A stretch of DNA of 64,000 nt from assembly GCF_001905385.1 (NCBI RefSeq), contig NZ_LIPF01000005.1, positions 533,819 to 597,818 on the forward strand, given 5' to 3'. The DNA is from Streptomyces sp. CB02414. Lineage in GTDB: Bacteria > Actinomycetota > Actinomycetes > Streptomycetales > Streptomycetaceae. The position numbers and the translations under genes are program-made. How positions within the stretch are numbered: the stretch's first letter is position 1; each line of letters begins with the position of its first letter. Below are positions 1 through 7,909 of this stretch, piece after piece. Below the pieces are notes generated by a model. The model was given only the letters and a program-made list of their open reading frames with translations, searched no databases and was not told where the DNA came from.

Positions 1-795
1 CGGCAGTACGGCGAGCAGTGAGCCCATGATCACCACGGGGTAGTACTCCGGCGACACGGACGCCGCGCTGTTCCACTGGTACAGGCCGAGACTGACGGGA
101 TACAGGTCCTGGTCGGACAGCATCACCATGGGCAGGAAGAAGTTGTTCCAGATCGCGGTCAGCTGGAAGAGGAAGACGGTGATCAGACCGGGCCCGAGCA
201 TCCTGAGCGCCACCCGGGCGTACGTGGTCAGCTCGCCCGCCCCGTCCACCCGCGCCGCCTCCAGCACCTCGTCGGGCACATAGCCCCGCGCGAAGATGCG
301 GCCGAGGTAGACGCCGAACGGGTTGAACAGCACCGGGATGAAGACCGCCCAGAAGGTGTTGACCAGGCCGGCCTCGGACGCCATCAGGTACAGCGGCAGC
401 GCGAGCACCGTCTGCGGCACCATGACCGCCGCCAGCACCAGACCGAACAGCTTCTCCTTGTGCCGGAAGCTGTACTTGTCGAAGGCGTAGCCGCAGGCCA
501 CGCTCACCAGCGCGCCGACGGCCGCGCCCACCACCGCGTACAGCAGGCTGTTGACGTACCAGCGGCCGTACAGCCCGCCGTCCATGGCGAACAGGTCCCC
601 CATGTTCTGGAGGAAGGAGAAGTCGCTCAGGGAGAGCAGGTCGCTGCTGAAGAGCGCGTCCCGGGTCTTGGTGGCGGCGAGCACCAGCCACAGCACCGGC
701 AGCAGGGTGTAGAGGACGGAGATCGCCACGACGGCGTTGACCGTCGCGCGCCCCAGCAGTCCCGGGCGGAGCAGGGAGCTGTCGGTGGCGCTCAT
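1..795 (-). CDS. Carbohydrate ABC transporter permease, MalG type (3' end outside window)
   Basis: Inner-membrane permease of a CUT1-type sugar importer. About 265 codons are visible and the frame is still open at base 1, so the C-terminus is missing. The ATG at 795 overlaps the stop of the upstream permease by 4 bp (ATGA), which implies translational coupling. Hydrophobic membrane segments are visible. The EAA loop that contacts the ATPase is recognisable near residue 200 (EAARVDGAGELTTYARVALR). No ATPase gene lies in the visible part; Streptomyces CUT1 systems often use the shared MsiK ATPase encoded elsewhere. The substrate cannot be told from the sequence. Confidence 0.93.
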   Translation of the reverse strand, partial: MSATDSSLLRPGLLGRATVNAVVAISVLYTLLPVLWLVLAATKTRDALFSSDLLSLSDFSFLQNMGDLFAMDGGLYGRWYVNSLLYAVVGAAVGALVSVACGYAFDKYSFRHKEKLFGLVLAAVMVPQTVLALPLYLMASEAGLVNTFWAVFIPVLFNPFGVYLGRIFARGYVPDEVLEAARVDGAGELTTYARVALRMLGPGLITVFLFQLTAIWNNFFLPMVMLSDQDLYPVSLGLYQWNSAASVSPEYYPVVIMGSLLAVLP

Positions 796-1781
796 CGGGC
801 CTCCTCCGTGACGTCGGCGCGGCTGGTGAAGCGGGTGACGCCGTAGGACAGGGCGATGGTGCAGACGAGCAGGACCACCGAGGCGGCCGCCGCGAGGCTG
901 TAGTTGTTGCGGGTGAAGGCAGCGTCGTAGATGTACATGCTGGGGGAGAACCGGGAGCTGATCATCGGTGAGGACTGGCTGAGCAGCATCGGCTCGGTGA
1001 AGAGCTGGAGCGCCCAGATCAGCGTGAAGATGGAGACCATCACGATCGAGGCGCGCACCAGGGGCGTCTTCACCTGGAGCGCGGTGCGCACCGGCCCCGC
1101 GCCGTCCACCACGGACGCCTCGATCACCTCGCGCGGCACGGCCTGCAACGCGGCGTAGAAGACCACCATGTTGTAGCCGAGGTTGCTCCACAGCGCGATG
1201 TTCACGATGGACGGGATCACCGTGTGGACGCCGAGGAAGTCGATGGTGATGTCGCCCTGGGCGAACAGCTCGATCACCGGGCTGATGCCGGGCGTGTACA
1301 GGTACAGCCAGATCAGCGCCGCGATGATGCCGGGCACGGCGTGCGGCAGGAACAGGCCGAGCTGGGCGAAGGCGCGCAGCCGGACCACGCCGGAGTCCAG
1401 CAGCAGGGCGAGGGCGAGCGCGCCGACGACCATGAGCGGGATGTAGATCAGGCAGTACAGGGCGACCGTGCCGAGCCCGCCGAGGAAGGTCGGGTCGGTG
1501 AGCACGGCCGCGTAGGAGCGCAGCCCCACGAAGATCCGGCGTTCGGGTCCGAAGCCCAGGCCGGGCTGGTCGTCGCTGAAGAAGCTCAGGTAGACGGCCG
1601 TGCCGACCGGGATCAGGAAGACGGTGACCAGCAGGGCGAAGAACGGCGTCATCAGGACGCCGGCGGCGGTCAGTTGTCTGCGCTTGGCCGCTCTGCGGGC
1701 GCGCAGTCCGGACGCGGAGGGCGCCGGGGCCCCGGCGGGGGAGGCGCCGGCCGGCACCCGGGTGTGGGTGGTCGTGGTCAT
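792..1781 (-). CDS. Carbohydrate ABC transporter permease, MalF type
   Basis: Second inner-membrane permease of the CUT1 sugar importer, 329 aa, usual length for the family. The N-terminal 35 residues are Ala/Arg rich and cytoplasmic. They are followed by a first strong membrane helix (GVLMTPFFALLVTVFLIPVG) and about five more. The EAA-type coupling loop is seen around residues 220-240 (EASVVDGAGPVRTALQVKTP). It starts 25 bp after the binding-protein stop and overlaps the MalG-type gene by 4 bp, so the three genes form one operon read leftwards. Confidence 0.93.
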   Translation of the reverse strand: MTTTTHTRVPAGASPAGAPAPSASGLRARRAAKRRQLTAAGVLMTPFFALLVTVFLIPVGTAVYLSFFSDDQPGLGFGPERRIFVGLRSYAAVLTDPTFLGGLGTVALYCLIYIPLMVVGALALALLLDSGVVRLRAFAQLGLFLPHAVPGIIAALIWLYLYTPGISPVIELFAQGDITIDFLGVHTVIPSIVNIALWSNLGYNMVVFYAALQAVPREVIEASVVDGAGPVRTALQVKTPLVRASIVMVSIFTLIWALQLFTEPMLLSQSSPMISSRFSPSMYIYDAAFTRNNYSLAAAASVVLLVCTIALSYGVTRFTSRADVTEEAR

Positions 1782-1806
1782 GGGGTGTCACCTGCCTTTC
1801 GTCGGC

Positions 1807-3138
1807 TCAGGTGCTGTGCTGGGTGGTGGACAGGCCGAGGGCCTTGAGGTCGGGCATGGTGCCCTCCTGCGCGGTGCGCAACGACTCGGCGAGGGAGCCC
1901 TGGCCGCCGCTGACGCGGGCGAAGGAGTCCTGCATGACCTTCTGCGTGGCGCTCATCCGCGGCCCCCACAGCCACTGCTCGCCGATCTTCTCGGCCTCCC
2001 GCTCGAACAGGGTGTAGATGTCCTGACCGCCGTAGTACGACCGGTCGAAGGCGTCGCGGCCCACGGAGACCAGGCCGGGGGCGGCCGGGTACTGGCTGCT
2101 GGTGCCGCTGGACAGCCGGGCCCGCAGGGCGTCGGGGTGGGAGACCTGCCACTCGATGAACTCCATGGCGGCCTCGGGATGTTCGCTGTCCTCGGTGACG
2201 GCGAAGGTGGAGCCGCCGTGCGTGCCGGCGGAGGGGCTGCCGGTGTCCCACTGCGGCATCGGGGCGATCCGCCACTGGCCCTTCTGCCCCGGCCGCGCGT
2301 TCATCTGCGCGCCCGCGTCCCAGGCGCCGCTGAGCCGGGTCAGGACCAGGCCGTTCGCGATCTGCGCGTCGGACTGGCGGCTCTCGACGGCGTTCATGAA
2401 GACGTCGTCCCGGTCGATCAGCCCCTGCCAGTACTCGGCGACCCGCCGGGAGGGCGCGTCGGCGAGGGAGACGTTCCAGGCGCCCTTGGAGGTGTCGAAC
2501 CACTGGGCGCCCGCCTGCCAGGCGTAGCAGGCGAACTGCGTCATCCCGTCGGTGGGGAACAGCACCAGCCTGCGGTCGGGTGCCTCGCGGCGCACGGTCG
2601 CGGCCTGCTCGGCGAACTCGTCCCAGGTTCGGGCGGGCCGGAGCCCGTAGCGGTCGAAGAGGTCGGCGCGGTAGTGCATGACCATGGGCTCGACGTCCAG
2701 CGGCACGCTGAACACCCGGCCCTCGAAGGTGGTCAGCCCGAGCGACTGCGGCAGCAGCTTGCGGCGCAGGCCGTCGCTGACGAGGTCGGTGATGTCACGG
2801 GCGACGCCGTCGATGGCGTACCCGGGCACCTGCGGATACTCGATGGTGGCGACGTCGGGTGCGTTGCCCGCCCGGGCGGCGTTGCTGAGCTTGGCGTAAC
2901 CGCCCTGCCCGCCGGACGGGATCTGGTTGAACTCCACCTGGATGCTGCGGTGGGTGCGGTTGAACTCGTCGACCACCTCCTGACTGCCGCGCAGGGCGGA
3001 CCAGAAGGTGATGCGCGTGGCACCGCCCGTGCGGGCCGACGATGCGCCGTTCCCCCCGCTGCAGGCGCTCACGGCTCCTGTCAGGGGTACGGCGGCCATC
3101 GCGGCGAGCACGGAGCGACGGCTGGGTCGTCCGGGCAT
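1807..3138 (-). CDS. Extracellular sugar-binding lipoprotein of ABC importer
   Basis: Solute-binding protein that captures the sugar outside the cell and delivers it to the two permeases downstream. 443 aa from the ATG at 3138. That start is chosen over the upstream in-frame ATG at 3219 because it begins directly at a signal peptide. The signal carries a twin-arginine-like SRRSVL motif and a lipobox ending in Cys26 (GAVSAC), so export is probably Tat-type with lipid anchoring. The mature part is a family-1 binding protein (ITFWSALRGSQEVVDEFNRTH). First gene of the operon, behind a promoter at about 3201-3229. Ligand unknown. Confidence 0.92.
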   Translation of the reverse strand: MPGRPSRRSVLAAMAAVPLTGAVSACSGGNGASSARTGGATRITFWSALRGSQEVVDEFNRTHRSIQVEFNQIPSGGQGGYAKLSNAARAGNAPDVATIEYPQVPGYAIDGVARDITDLVSDGLRRKLLPQSLGLTTFEGRVFSVPLDVEPMVMHYRADLFDRYGLRPARTWDEFAEQAATVRREAPDRRLVLFPTDGMTQFACYAWQAGAQWFDTSKGAWNVSLADAPSRRVAEYWQGLIDRDDVFMNAVESRQSDAQIANGLVLTRLSGAWDAGAQMNARPGQKGQWRIAPMPQWDTGSPSAGTHGGSTFAVTEDSEHPEAAMEFIEWQVSHPDALRARLSSGTSSQYPAAPGLVSVGRDAFDRSYYGGQDIYTLFEREAEKIGEQWLWGPRMSATQKVMQDSFARVSGGQGSLAESLRTAQEGTMPDLKALGLSTTQHST

Positions 3139-3200
3139 GGCGCCTCCCGCGGCTCCTGCGGGCCCGCGTGGCTGCGGACCCGACTGTTCGGGACACGGGA

Positions 3201-3229
3201 ATCCTGAAGCCTCCAGCACAAACGGTCAA
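3201..3229 (-). promoter_or_regulatory. Candidate housekeeping promoter of the sugar-transport operon
   Basis: On the minus strand a -35 TTGACC (3224-3229) and a -10 CAGGAT (3201-3206) are separated by 17 bp. Transcription would begin near 3195, giving a leader of about 57 nt before the binding-protein ATG at 3138. This is a match to the vegetative consensus only; no start site is known. The operator-like palindrome at 3252-3265 lies just upstream. Confidence 0.45.
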
Positions 3230-3251
3230 TAGATCGATCAGAAGAAAATAA

Positions 3252-3265
3252 AGCGTTCAAACGCT
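3252..3265. promoter_or_regulatory. Palindromic operator candidate (AGCGTT-CA-AACGCT)
   Basis: Perfect 6-bp arms around a 2-bp centre. The site lies between the sugar-transport operon and the regulator gene and overlaps the regulator's stop codon at 3265-3267. It shares the AGCG/CGCT ends and the TTTGA-CG half-site pattern with the inverted repeat in front of the regulator (4374-4410). That suggests both are bound by the regulator encoded between them. Inference from symmetry and position only. Confidence 0.55.
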
Positions 3266-4347
3266 CATTCTTTCGCGGCGGTCGAGCCGCGCACCATCAG
3301 CCGGGGCAGCAGCTCGACCCGGCTCGTGGGCCCGGGCGCGCTCTCCCGCAGACGCCGGAGCAGCAACTCGGCGGCGACCCGGCCGACCTCGGCCCGGGGC
3401 GGGGACACGGCGGTCAGCGGAGGAGTGGCCAGCCCCGCCACCACGTCGTCGTACGCCACGACCGAGCAGTCCCGCGGCACCCGCACGCCCTCGGCCGCCA
3501 GCCGCTGCACGATCATCAACGCGTCCACGTCACCGTGCAGCACGACCGCACTCGCCCCCGTCTTGCGCAGCAGCACCGGGAGTTCGGCCGTCTCGTCCGC
3601 CGAGTACGGTCCCTCCGGCCCCGACTCCGGGGTGCTCAGCGCCCACGCCCACTCCTCCACCAGCGGGTGCGCGGCGGCGATCTCGGCCAGCGCGGACCGC
3701 AGCGTGCGGGCGGTCGGGCTGTCGTCCCGGGTCGCGAACACGATGCGCCGATGCCCGAGCCCCACCAGGTGCTCCACCGCGAGGTGCGCGCCGTACCAGT
3801 GGTCCGAGCACACCGAGTCCAGCACGTGCGGCGCGCTGCCGCGCCGTGGCCGGCGCTCCATGAGGACCGTCGGCACCTGAAGCCCGGACAGCCAGGCGTG
3901 GTCCGCCTCCTCGACGGCCAGGCTGTTCCACCGGGGTGCGAGCAGCAGGCCCCGGGCGCCGTCCGCGAGGGCGCGCTCGACCAGCGGGTGCTCCGCGCCC
4001 GCCGCCTGCGGCGCGATGTGCAGCGCCAGGCGCACCCCGGCCTCCTCCAGCACCGTGCGCGCCCCGTGCAGCGTCTCGGTCAGGTACGAGTGCCGCTCCG
4101 GCACCACCACGGCCACCCGGTCCCCGCCGGCGGCCTCCCTGGCCGGCGCCTCCTGCGCGGGCAGCGTCGACCGGACGACGCCGTGCCCCCGGCGCAGCCT
4201 GCCCTCGCGCGTCAGCTCCTCCACGTCACGGCGCACCGTCACCACGGAGACCTGCAACTCGTCGGCGAGATCGCGCACCCGCGCGGTACCCCGCGCCTGG
4301 ACCGCCGCCAGAATCCGCTGGCGCCTGAGATCGACCGGCTCCCGCAT
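3265..4347 (-). CDS. Hybrid transcriptional regulator: DeoR-type HTH plus LacI-type sugar sensor
   Basis: Probable repressor of the adjacent sugar importer. 360 aa from the ATG at 4347, preceded by GGGAGG at good spacing; an in-frame GTG at 4359 is less likely. Residues about 5-55 form a DeoR/GntR-like winged helix (RRQRILAAVQARGTARVRDLADEL, then VVTVRRDVEEL). From about residue 75 to the end the protein follows the LacI/PBP1 ligand-binding fold (AVVVPERHSYL, LAVEHLVGLGHRRIVFATRD, SVVAYDDVVAG, ELLLRRL). It lacks the usual LacI headpiece. Two operator candidates flank it, so autoregulation and control of the importer are both likely. Confidence 0.88.
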   Translation of the reverse strand: MREPVDLRRQRILAAVQARGTARVRDLADELQVSVVTVRRDVEELTREGRLRRGHGVVRSTLPAQEAPAREAAGGDRVAVVVPERHSYLTETLHGARTVLEEAGVRLALHIAPQAAGAEHPLVERALADGARGLLLAPRWNSLAVEEADHAWLSGLQVPTVLMERRPRRGSAPHVLDSVCSDHWYGAHLAVEHLVGLGHRRIVFATRDDSPTARTLRSALAEIAAAHPLVEEWAWALSTPESGPEGPYSADETAELPVLLRKTGASAVVLHGDVDALMIVQRLAAEGVRVPRDCSVVAYDDVVAGLATPPLTAVSPPRAEVGRVAAELLLRRLRESAPGPTSRVELLPRLMVRGSTAAKE

Positions 4348-4373
4348 CAGGCCTCCCACCCCCGTGATGTTCG

Positions 4374-4410
4374 TTTGAGCGATTCCGGGCCATCATAGCG
4401 ATCGCTCAAA
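4374..4410. promoter_or_regulatory. Inverted-repeat operator upstream of the hybrid regulator
   Basis: TTTGAGCGAT (4374-4383) and ATCGCTCAAA (4401-4410) are perfect 10-bp inverted arms 17 bp apart. The right arm also contains the palindrome AGCGATCGCT (4397-4406). The element sits 27 bp upstream of the regulator ATG, a typical place for autorepression. Its half-site resembles the palindrome at 3252-3265. Confidence 0.6.
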
Positions 4411-4448
4411 GTGGGTGCCTGGGCTCAGCGGGGCGGGGCGGGGCAGGG

Positions 4449-4742
4449 CTACGGCTCCGGGTCCGCGAGGAGCGGCCCCAGCGGGCCGAGATCCAGGTTC
4501 AGGTCGCCACGGCTGAGGCCGTGCTGTGCGCACAGGTCGTCCATCCGCTCGTCGAGCAGCATCAGCGCCGTACCGAGCCGCTCCTCCTGCTCCCCGCTCA
4601 GCGTCCCCTCGTCGAAGCGGCGCACGGCCTGGCGCTCCATCAGCTGGCGCAACAGCTCCACGACGGTGAGGACCAGAGCGGCCAGGTCGTTGCTGACCCG
4701 CTCCGGGTCCAGGTCGAGGGAGTGGGCCCGGGGCGCGCTCAC
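4449..4742 (-). CDS. gvpK: Gas vesicle protein GvpK
   Basis: Last gene of the gas vesicle operon, 97 aa. The GTG at 4742 overlaps the gvpS stop by 4 bp (GTGA). The GvpK family is recognised from the sequence around residues 12-70 (DPERVSNDLAALVLTVVELLRQLMERQAVRRF, then LTEEQ-like LSGEQEERLGTALMLLDERM). It is a minor, mostly helical assembly protein that is needed for vesicle formation in other organisms. A short acidic C-terminus ends in ADPEP. Streptomycetes carry this cluster although vesicles have not generally been observed in them. Confidence 0.9.
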   Translation of the reverse strand: MSAPRAHSLDLDPERVSNDLAALVLTVVELLRQLMERQAVRRFDEGTLSGEQEERLGTALMLLDERMDDLCAQHGLSRGDLNLDLGPLGPLLADPEP

Positions 4743-4987
4743 AGCGGCCCGCTGTCCGGCCAGGGGGCGGGCACCCGTTCGTTCACCGACGACAGCAGCG
4801 CGTGCAGCGAGATCCGCACCAGCGGCACGTCCGCGACGGCCAGCACCAGGTCCCCGCTGACGACGACGCCGGTGGCCAGCACCCGGTCCAGGAGGTCGAC
4901 CAGCGGCACGCCCACCGGCGCGTACGGCTCCGGTCCGTCCCACGGCACGGGTCCGGGGCCGGGCGTACGGGTGTCCGGGCCGATCAC
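4739..4987 (-). CDS. gvpS: Gas vesicle protein GvpS (GvpA/J family, short)
   Basis: 82 aa, GvpA-superfamily minor shell protein. The core seen is LVDLLDRVLATGVVVSGDLVLAVADVPLVRISLHALLSSV, the alpha-beta-beta-alpha signature shared with GvpA and GvpJ. The GTG start at 4987 overlaps the gvpL stop, and its own stop overlaps the gvpK start, so it is tightly coupled in the operon. The N-terminus is Gly/Pro rich. It is smaller than GvpA and GvpJ and lacks their charged tails. Confidence 0.88.
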   Translation of the reverse strand: MIGPDTRTPGPGPVPWDGPEPYAPVGVPLVDLLDRVLATGVVVSGDLVLAVADVPLVRISLHALLSSVNERVPAPWPDSGPL

Positions 4988-5823
4988 GCGCCCACCACCC
5001 GCGGTGCGCGCGCCGGGTCCTCGTCCCAGCGGGCGAACGAGTACGGGATCCAGGGGCCCGAAGCGCCGATCTCCACGGCCGTGAACCGCCCGTCGGCGGT
5101 GAGCCGGGACAGCGCACGGGTGAAGGCGGCCGACTCCGCGTTCTCCACCAGGTAGGCGGCATTGAGCACCTGCGGGGAGCGCCGGCCGGTGAGCCGCTCG
5201 CTCTGCGGCCGGTGCCGGGTCGCGGCGACGGCGTACCGGCTCAGTTCCGCGTCCACGGCCTCCGCCTCGGCCTGCGCCCTGGCGTGCCCGTCGCGCCGGT
5301 CGCGGCGCCGCGCGCTGGCCCGGCTGAGGTAGTCACGCCCGCCGGCGCCTCGGACGCGGGGAGCACCGGAACCGGCGGCGGGCTCCGCCGGCCCCTCGAC
5401 GGCGTGCACCTTCACCGCCCACTCCGTGCGGTCCCCAAGACGGTCGAGCAGCGCGTCGAGCGCCGCCTCCCGGCCGGCCACGGCCTGCTCCGCGCTCCGG
5501 TCGCCGCGGTACAGCGTCGCCATCGGCAGCGGTACGACCGGGCCGCGGGCGGCGGCGGCCTCCACGCCCCGGTGATGGGCGCGGGCGCAACGCTCCAGGT
5601 CGTCGGGCCGGTTCAGCCGCTCGGCCAGCGCCCCCTCGTCGAACAGCGCGGCCGGAACGTCCTGCACGACCAGGCACAGACCGCCCGCGCGCAGGACGCG
5701 CAGCGGGCCGCCCTCCTCGTGACCGGTCGCCGCGGCCAGGCCGGTGCCGTCCGGCGCGGTGCGGGTGACGGCGAAGGCGCACACGAGGCTCGGGGCCGCC
5801 GGTCCGGCGGGGTACTCGCTCAC
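4984..5823 (-). CDS. gvpL: Gas vesicle protein GvpL (GvpF/GvpL family)
   Basis: 279 aa from a GTG at 5823 that overlaps the gvpJ stop by 4 bp. Upstream in-frame codons run into gvpJ and are not used. GvpL/F family features are present: an N-terminal strand region (LVCAFAVTRTAP), a central GPVVPLPMATLYRGD segment equivalent to the LP(M/L)RFG motif, and a C-terminal domain ending in GPWIPYSFA. GvpF/L proteins bind GvpA and act as accessory or chaperone components. The Arg/Ala-rich stretch near residues 180-210 is a linker. Confidence 0.88.
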   Translation of the reverse strand: MSEYPAGPAAPSLVCAFAVTRTAPDGTGLAAATGHEEGGPLRVLRAGGLCLVVQDVPAALFDEGALAERLNRPDDLERCARAHHRGVEAAAARGPVVPLPMATLYRGDRSAEQAVAGREAALDALLDRLGDRTEWAVKVHAVEGPAEPAAGSGAPRVRGAGGRDYLSRASARRRDRRDGHARAQAEAEAVDAELSRYAVAATRHRPQSERLTGRRSPQVLNAAYLVENAESAAFTRALSRLTADGRFTAVEIGASGPWIPYSFARWDEDPARAPRVVGA

Positions 5824-6188
5824 CGTGCGGCCTCCGACGTGTCCTCGGTGCTCCTGCCGGGGGCTTCCTCCAGGACGTCGTCCAGGGCGTCGAGCCGGGC
5901 CCGCAACCGCGCGTTCTCCTCGGCGAGCGCGTCCCGCGCCGCCCGCGAGGACAGTGCCGGGTCGGTCTCCCACCAGTCGATGCCCGCCTTCTTCGCGGTG
6001 TCCACCGAGGCGATGAACAGGCGCAGGCGGATGGTGAGCAGTTCGATGTCCAACAGGTCGATCTTGATGTCACCGGCGATGACGATCCCCTTGTCGAGGA
6101 CTCGTTCGAGGAGGTCGGCGAGGTTGCCGGTGACGGGCGCGTAGGGCTGGGTGTCCGGGGTGGCGTAGCGGTGGTCGAGGTCCGTCAC
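5820..6188 (-). CDS. gvpJ: Gas vesicle structural-family protein GvpJ
   Basis: 122 aa, GTG start at 6188. A GvpA-superfamily core occupies about residues 20-65 (NLADLLERVLDKGIVIAGDIKIDLLDIELLTIRLRLFIASVDTA), followed by an acidic helical tail with coiled-coil character (AEENARLRARLDALDDVLEEAP). GvpJ is thought to nucleate or cap vesicle tips. It begins 18 bp after the gvpZ stop and overlaps gvpL at its own stop. gvpA at 8695-9213 is the other long family member; assigning J rather than A rests on gene order and the tail. Confidence 0.87.
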   Translation of the reverse strand: MTDLDHRYATPDTQPYAPVTGNLADLLERVLDKGIVIAGDIKIDLLDIELLTIRLRLFIASVDTAKKAGIDWWETDPALSSRAARDALAEENARLRARLDALDDVLEEAPGRSTEDTSEAAR

Positions 6189-6206
6189 CGCGTACTCCCC
6201 CGGGGG

Positions 6207-7040
6207 TCAGCGACGGGGGCGGGCACGTTCGCGCTCCTCGTACTCGTCGTCTTCATCGTCGTCGTCTTCGTCTTCGTACTCTTCTTCGTCTTCGTACTCG
6301 TCGTCACGAGCGTCGTCGTCGTACTCACCTTCCTCCTCCTCCAGCGCCTCCTCGTGGCTCCGGACGACCTCACCGTCGCGGATCTCGCCGCGCCAGCCCT
6401 CGACCTCCTCGTCGTCGCCCATCAGGGTCACGTGCCGGGCGAAGTGCTTGAGGTCCAGGCGCAGTCGGCGTCCCTGGGCACGCCAGAGATTGCCGGTCTT
6501 CTCGAAGAAGCCCGCCGGGTAGTACTCCACGACCACGACGACCCGGGTCAGCCGGGGTGCCAGTTCGTGGAAGGTGACCACCCCGTTGGTACTGCCCTTG
6601 GCGCCCTCGGAGGTCCAGACGATCCGCTGGTCGGGAATCTGCTCCTGGACGGTCGCCTTCCAACTGCGGGTCGAGAAGGCGATCTTGGCGGTCCAGTCCG
6701 ACGTCACCTCGTCGTGGGGGCTGACACTCTGGACGCCCTTGGTGAAGCCGCTGAAGTCCTGGAGCTGCGTCCACTGGTCGTAGACGGTGCGCAGGGGCAC
6801 GCCGACGTCGACGCTTTCCATGATGTGCGTGGCCTTGACGCTGCCACCGCTGCTCCCGGAGCCGCTTCCACCGCCAGAACCACCGCCGTCGGCGGAGGCG
6901 GTGAGGCGCTCGGTCAGCCCACCGATCCGTTCCCCCGCCTTGCCGACGAGGCTGTGCCCCGTGGCGGAGAGGTAGCCGCCGAGCGCGTCCTTGAGGTCGC
7001 CCAGGGGCGACGGCCCGCCGCCCTGCCGGTCGGGGCTCAT
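6207..7040 (-). CDS. gvpZ: GvpZ: SRPBCC-fold protein of the gas vesicle cluster, acidic tail
   Basis: 277 aa, ATG at 7040 overlapping the gvpY stop. The central part (about 75-215) is an SRPBCC/polyketide-cyclase-like domain: IMESVDVGVPLRTVYDQWTQ, RIVWTSEGAKGSTNGVVTFHEL, TRVVVVVEYYP. The N-terminus resembles gas-vesicle-cluster helical segments (LKDALGGYLSATGHSLVGKAGERI) followed by a Gly/Ser linker. The C-terminal 60 residues are almost all Asp/Glu with interspersed Tyr and Arg. This gene occurs in actinobacterial gvp clusters; its role in assembly is not established. The opposite charge to the GvpY tail is notable. Confidence 0.82.
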   Translation of the reverse strand: MSPDRQGGGPSPLGDLKDALGGYLSATGHSLVGKAGERIGGLTERLTASADGGGSGGGSGSGSSGGSVKATHIMESVDVGVPLRTVYDQWTQLQDFSGFTKGVQSVSPHDEVTSDWTAKIAFSTRSWKATVQEQIPDQRIVWTSEGAKGSTNGVVTFHELAPRLTRVVVVVEYYPAGFFEKTGNLWRAQGRRLRLDLKHFARHVTLMGDDEEVEGWRGEIRDGEVVRSHEEALEEEEGEYDDDARDDEYEDEEEYEDEDDDDEDDEYEERERARPRR

Positions 7041-7630
7041 CCGCGCTCACCTCCGCGCCGCCCAGGGTTCGCGGTCCGCTTCGCCGGGGCGGTCTTCTTG
7101 GCGGCAGCCTTCTTCGCGGTCTTCGCGGTCTTCGCGGGAGGCGCGGTCTTGCGCGGAGGCGCCTTCTTGGCCGCCTTCCGGGGTGGCGCGGCCCGCCGGG
7201 TCTCCGCCCGGTCCTCGTCGTCGAAGTAGGCGTCCTCGTCCGGACCACCCTCGTCCTCGTAGTCTTCGTAGCCCTCGTCGTCCTCGTGATCCGCGTCGTA
7301 GCCGTCGTCCCTCCGGCCCGCGCCCGTGAGCGCGTCGGTGCGGTCGCGGAGGTTGTCCGCGAGGCCGGTGAGGGTGCGGTTCGCCGCGGCGGTGGCGGCC
7401 GTGCGTCCGGCGGTCAGCAGCTCGCCGCGCAGCTGGTCCGTCAGTTCCTGGAGTTGTGGATTCCGCTGGAGCCCGGACATGCCCTGGGAAAGGACCTGGC
7501 CGGGCGAGAGGCCCATACGCCGGCCCATGAGGTAGGAACCGACCGCGAAGGCGAGTCTGGCCTTCTTCGTGCGGCCCATGAGATATCCGCCGGCCACGGC
7601 CGCCGCCAGGGCCGCCTTGCTGTCGTTCAT
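7037..7630 (-). CDS. gvpY: GvpY: gas vesicle cluster protein with acidic patch and H1-like basic tail
   Basis: 197 aa; the ATG at 7630 overlaps the gvpG stop (ATGA). A hydrophobic Ala/Gly-rich N-terminus (LAAAVAGGYLMGRTKKARLAFAVGSYLMGRR) is followed by a helical middle (LQELTDQLRGELLTAGRTAATAA). Next comes a run of about 35 Asp/Glu/Tyr-rich residues, and then a Lys/Ala/Pro-rich tail resembling histone H1. Actinobacterial gvp operons carry such a gene; no biochemical role is known to me. The repeated GYLMGR motifs in the N-terminus are conserved-looking. Confidence 0.8.
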   Translation of the reverse strand: MNDSKAALAAAVAGGYLMGRTKKARLAFAVGSYLMGRRMGLSPGQVLSQGMSGLQRNPQLQELTDQLRGELLTAGRTAATAAANRTLTGLADNLRDRTDALTGAGRRDDGYDADHEDDEGYEDYEDEGGPDEDAYFDDEDRAETRRAAPPRKAAKKAPPRKTAPPAKTAKTAKKAAAKKTAPAKRTANPGRRGGERG

Positions 7631-7905
7631 ACGTGCCTTCTCTGCGCTCGATGCGTGGTGGTGGTGCGGCCGCCCGGCCGGGACCGGCGTTCGAGGAGGG
7701 TGAGCAGACGCTCCTCCTCCCGCTCGAACGCCGCCTCGTCGAGGGCGCCCTCGTCCAGCGCCCGGTTGAGTGCGGCCAGGCGCGCCTGGACGACGCGCGG
7801 GTCGTGGGCCTGGCGCCGGGCCTCCTGGAGCAGGTGGTCGGCGATCCACGCCGTGCCGCGCACCGGGGCGAGGGGCAGCAGCAGGAGGCCGCTCACGATG
7901 CCCAC
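7627..7905 (-). CDS. gvpG: Gas vesicle protein GvpG
   Basis: 92 aa, GTG start at 7905, 4 bp after the gvpF stop; its stop overlaps the gvpY ATG. The GvpG family is recognised by the N-terminal hydrophobic start (GIVSGLLLLPLAPVRGTAWIADHLLQEA) and the helical RLAALNRALDEGALDEAAFEREEERLLTLLE segment. It is a small accessory protein of assembly. The last 20 residues are Thr/His/Arg rich. Confidence 0.88.
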   Translation of the reverse strand: MGIVSGLLLLPLAPVRGTAWIADHLLQEARRQAHDPRVVQARLAALNRALDEGALDEAAFEREEERLLTLLERRSRPGGRTTTTHRAQRRHV

Positions 7906-7909
7906 CGCG

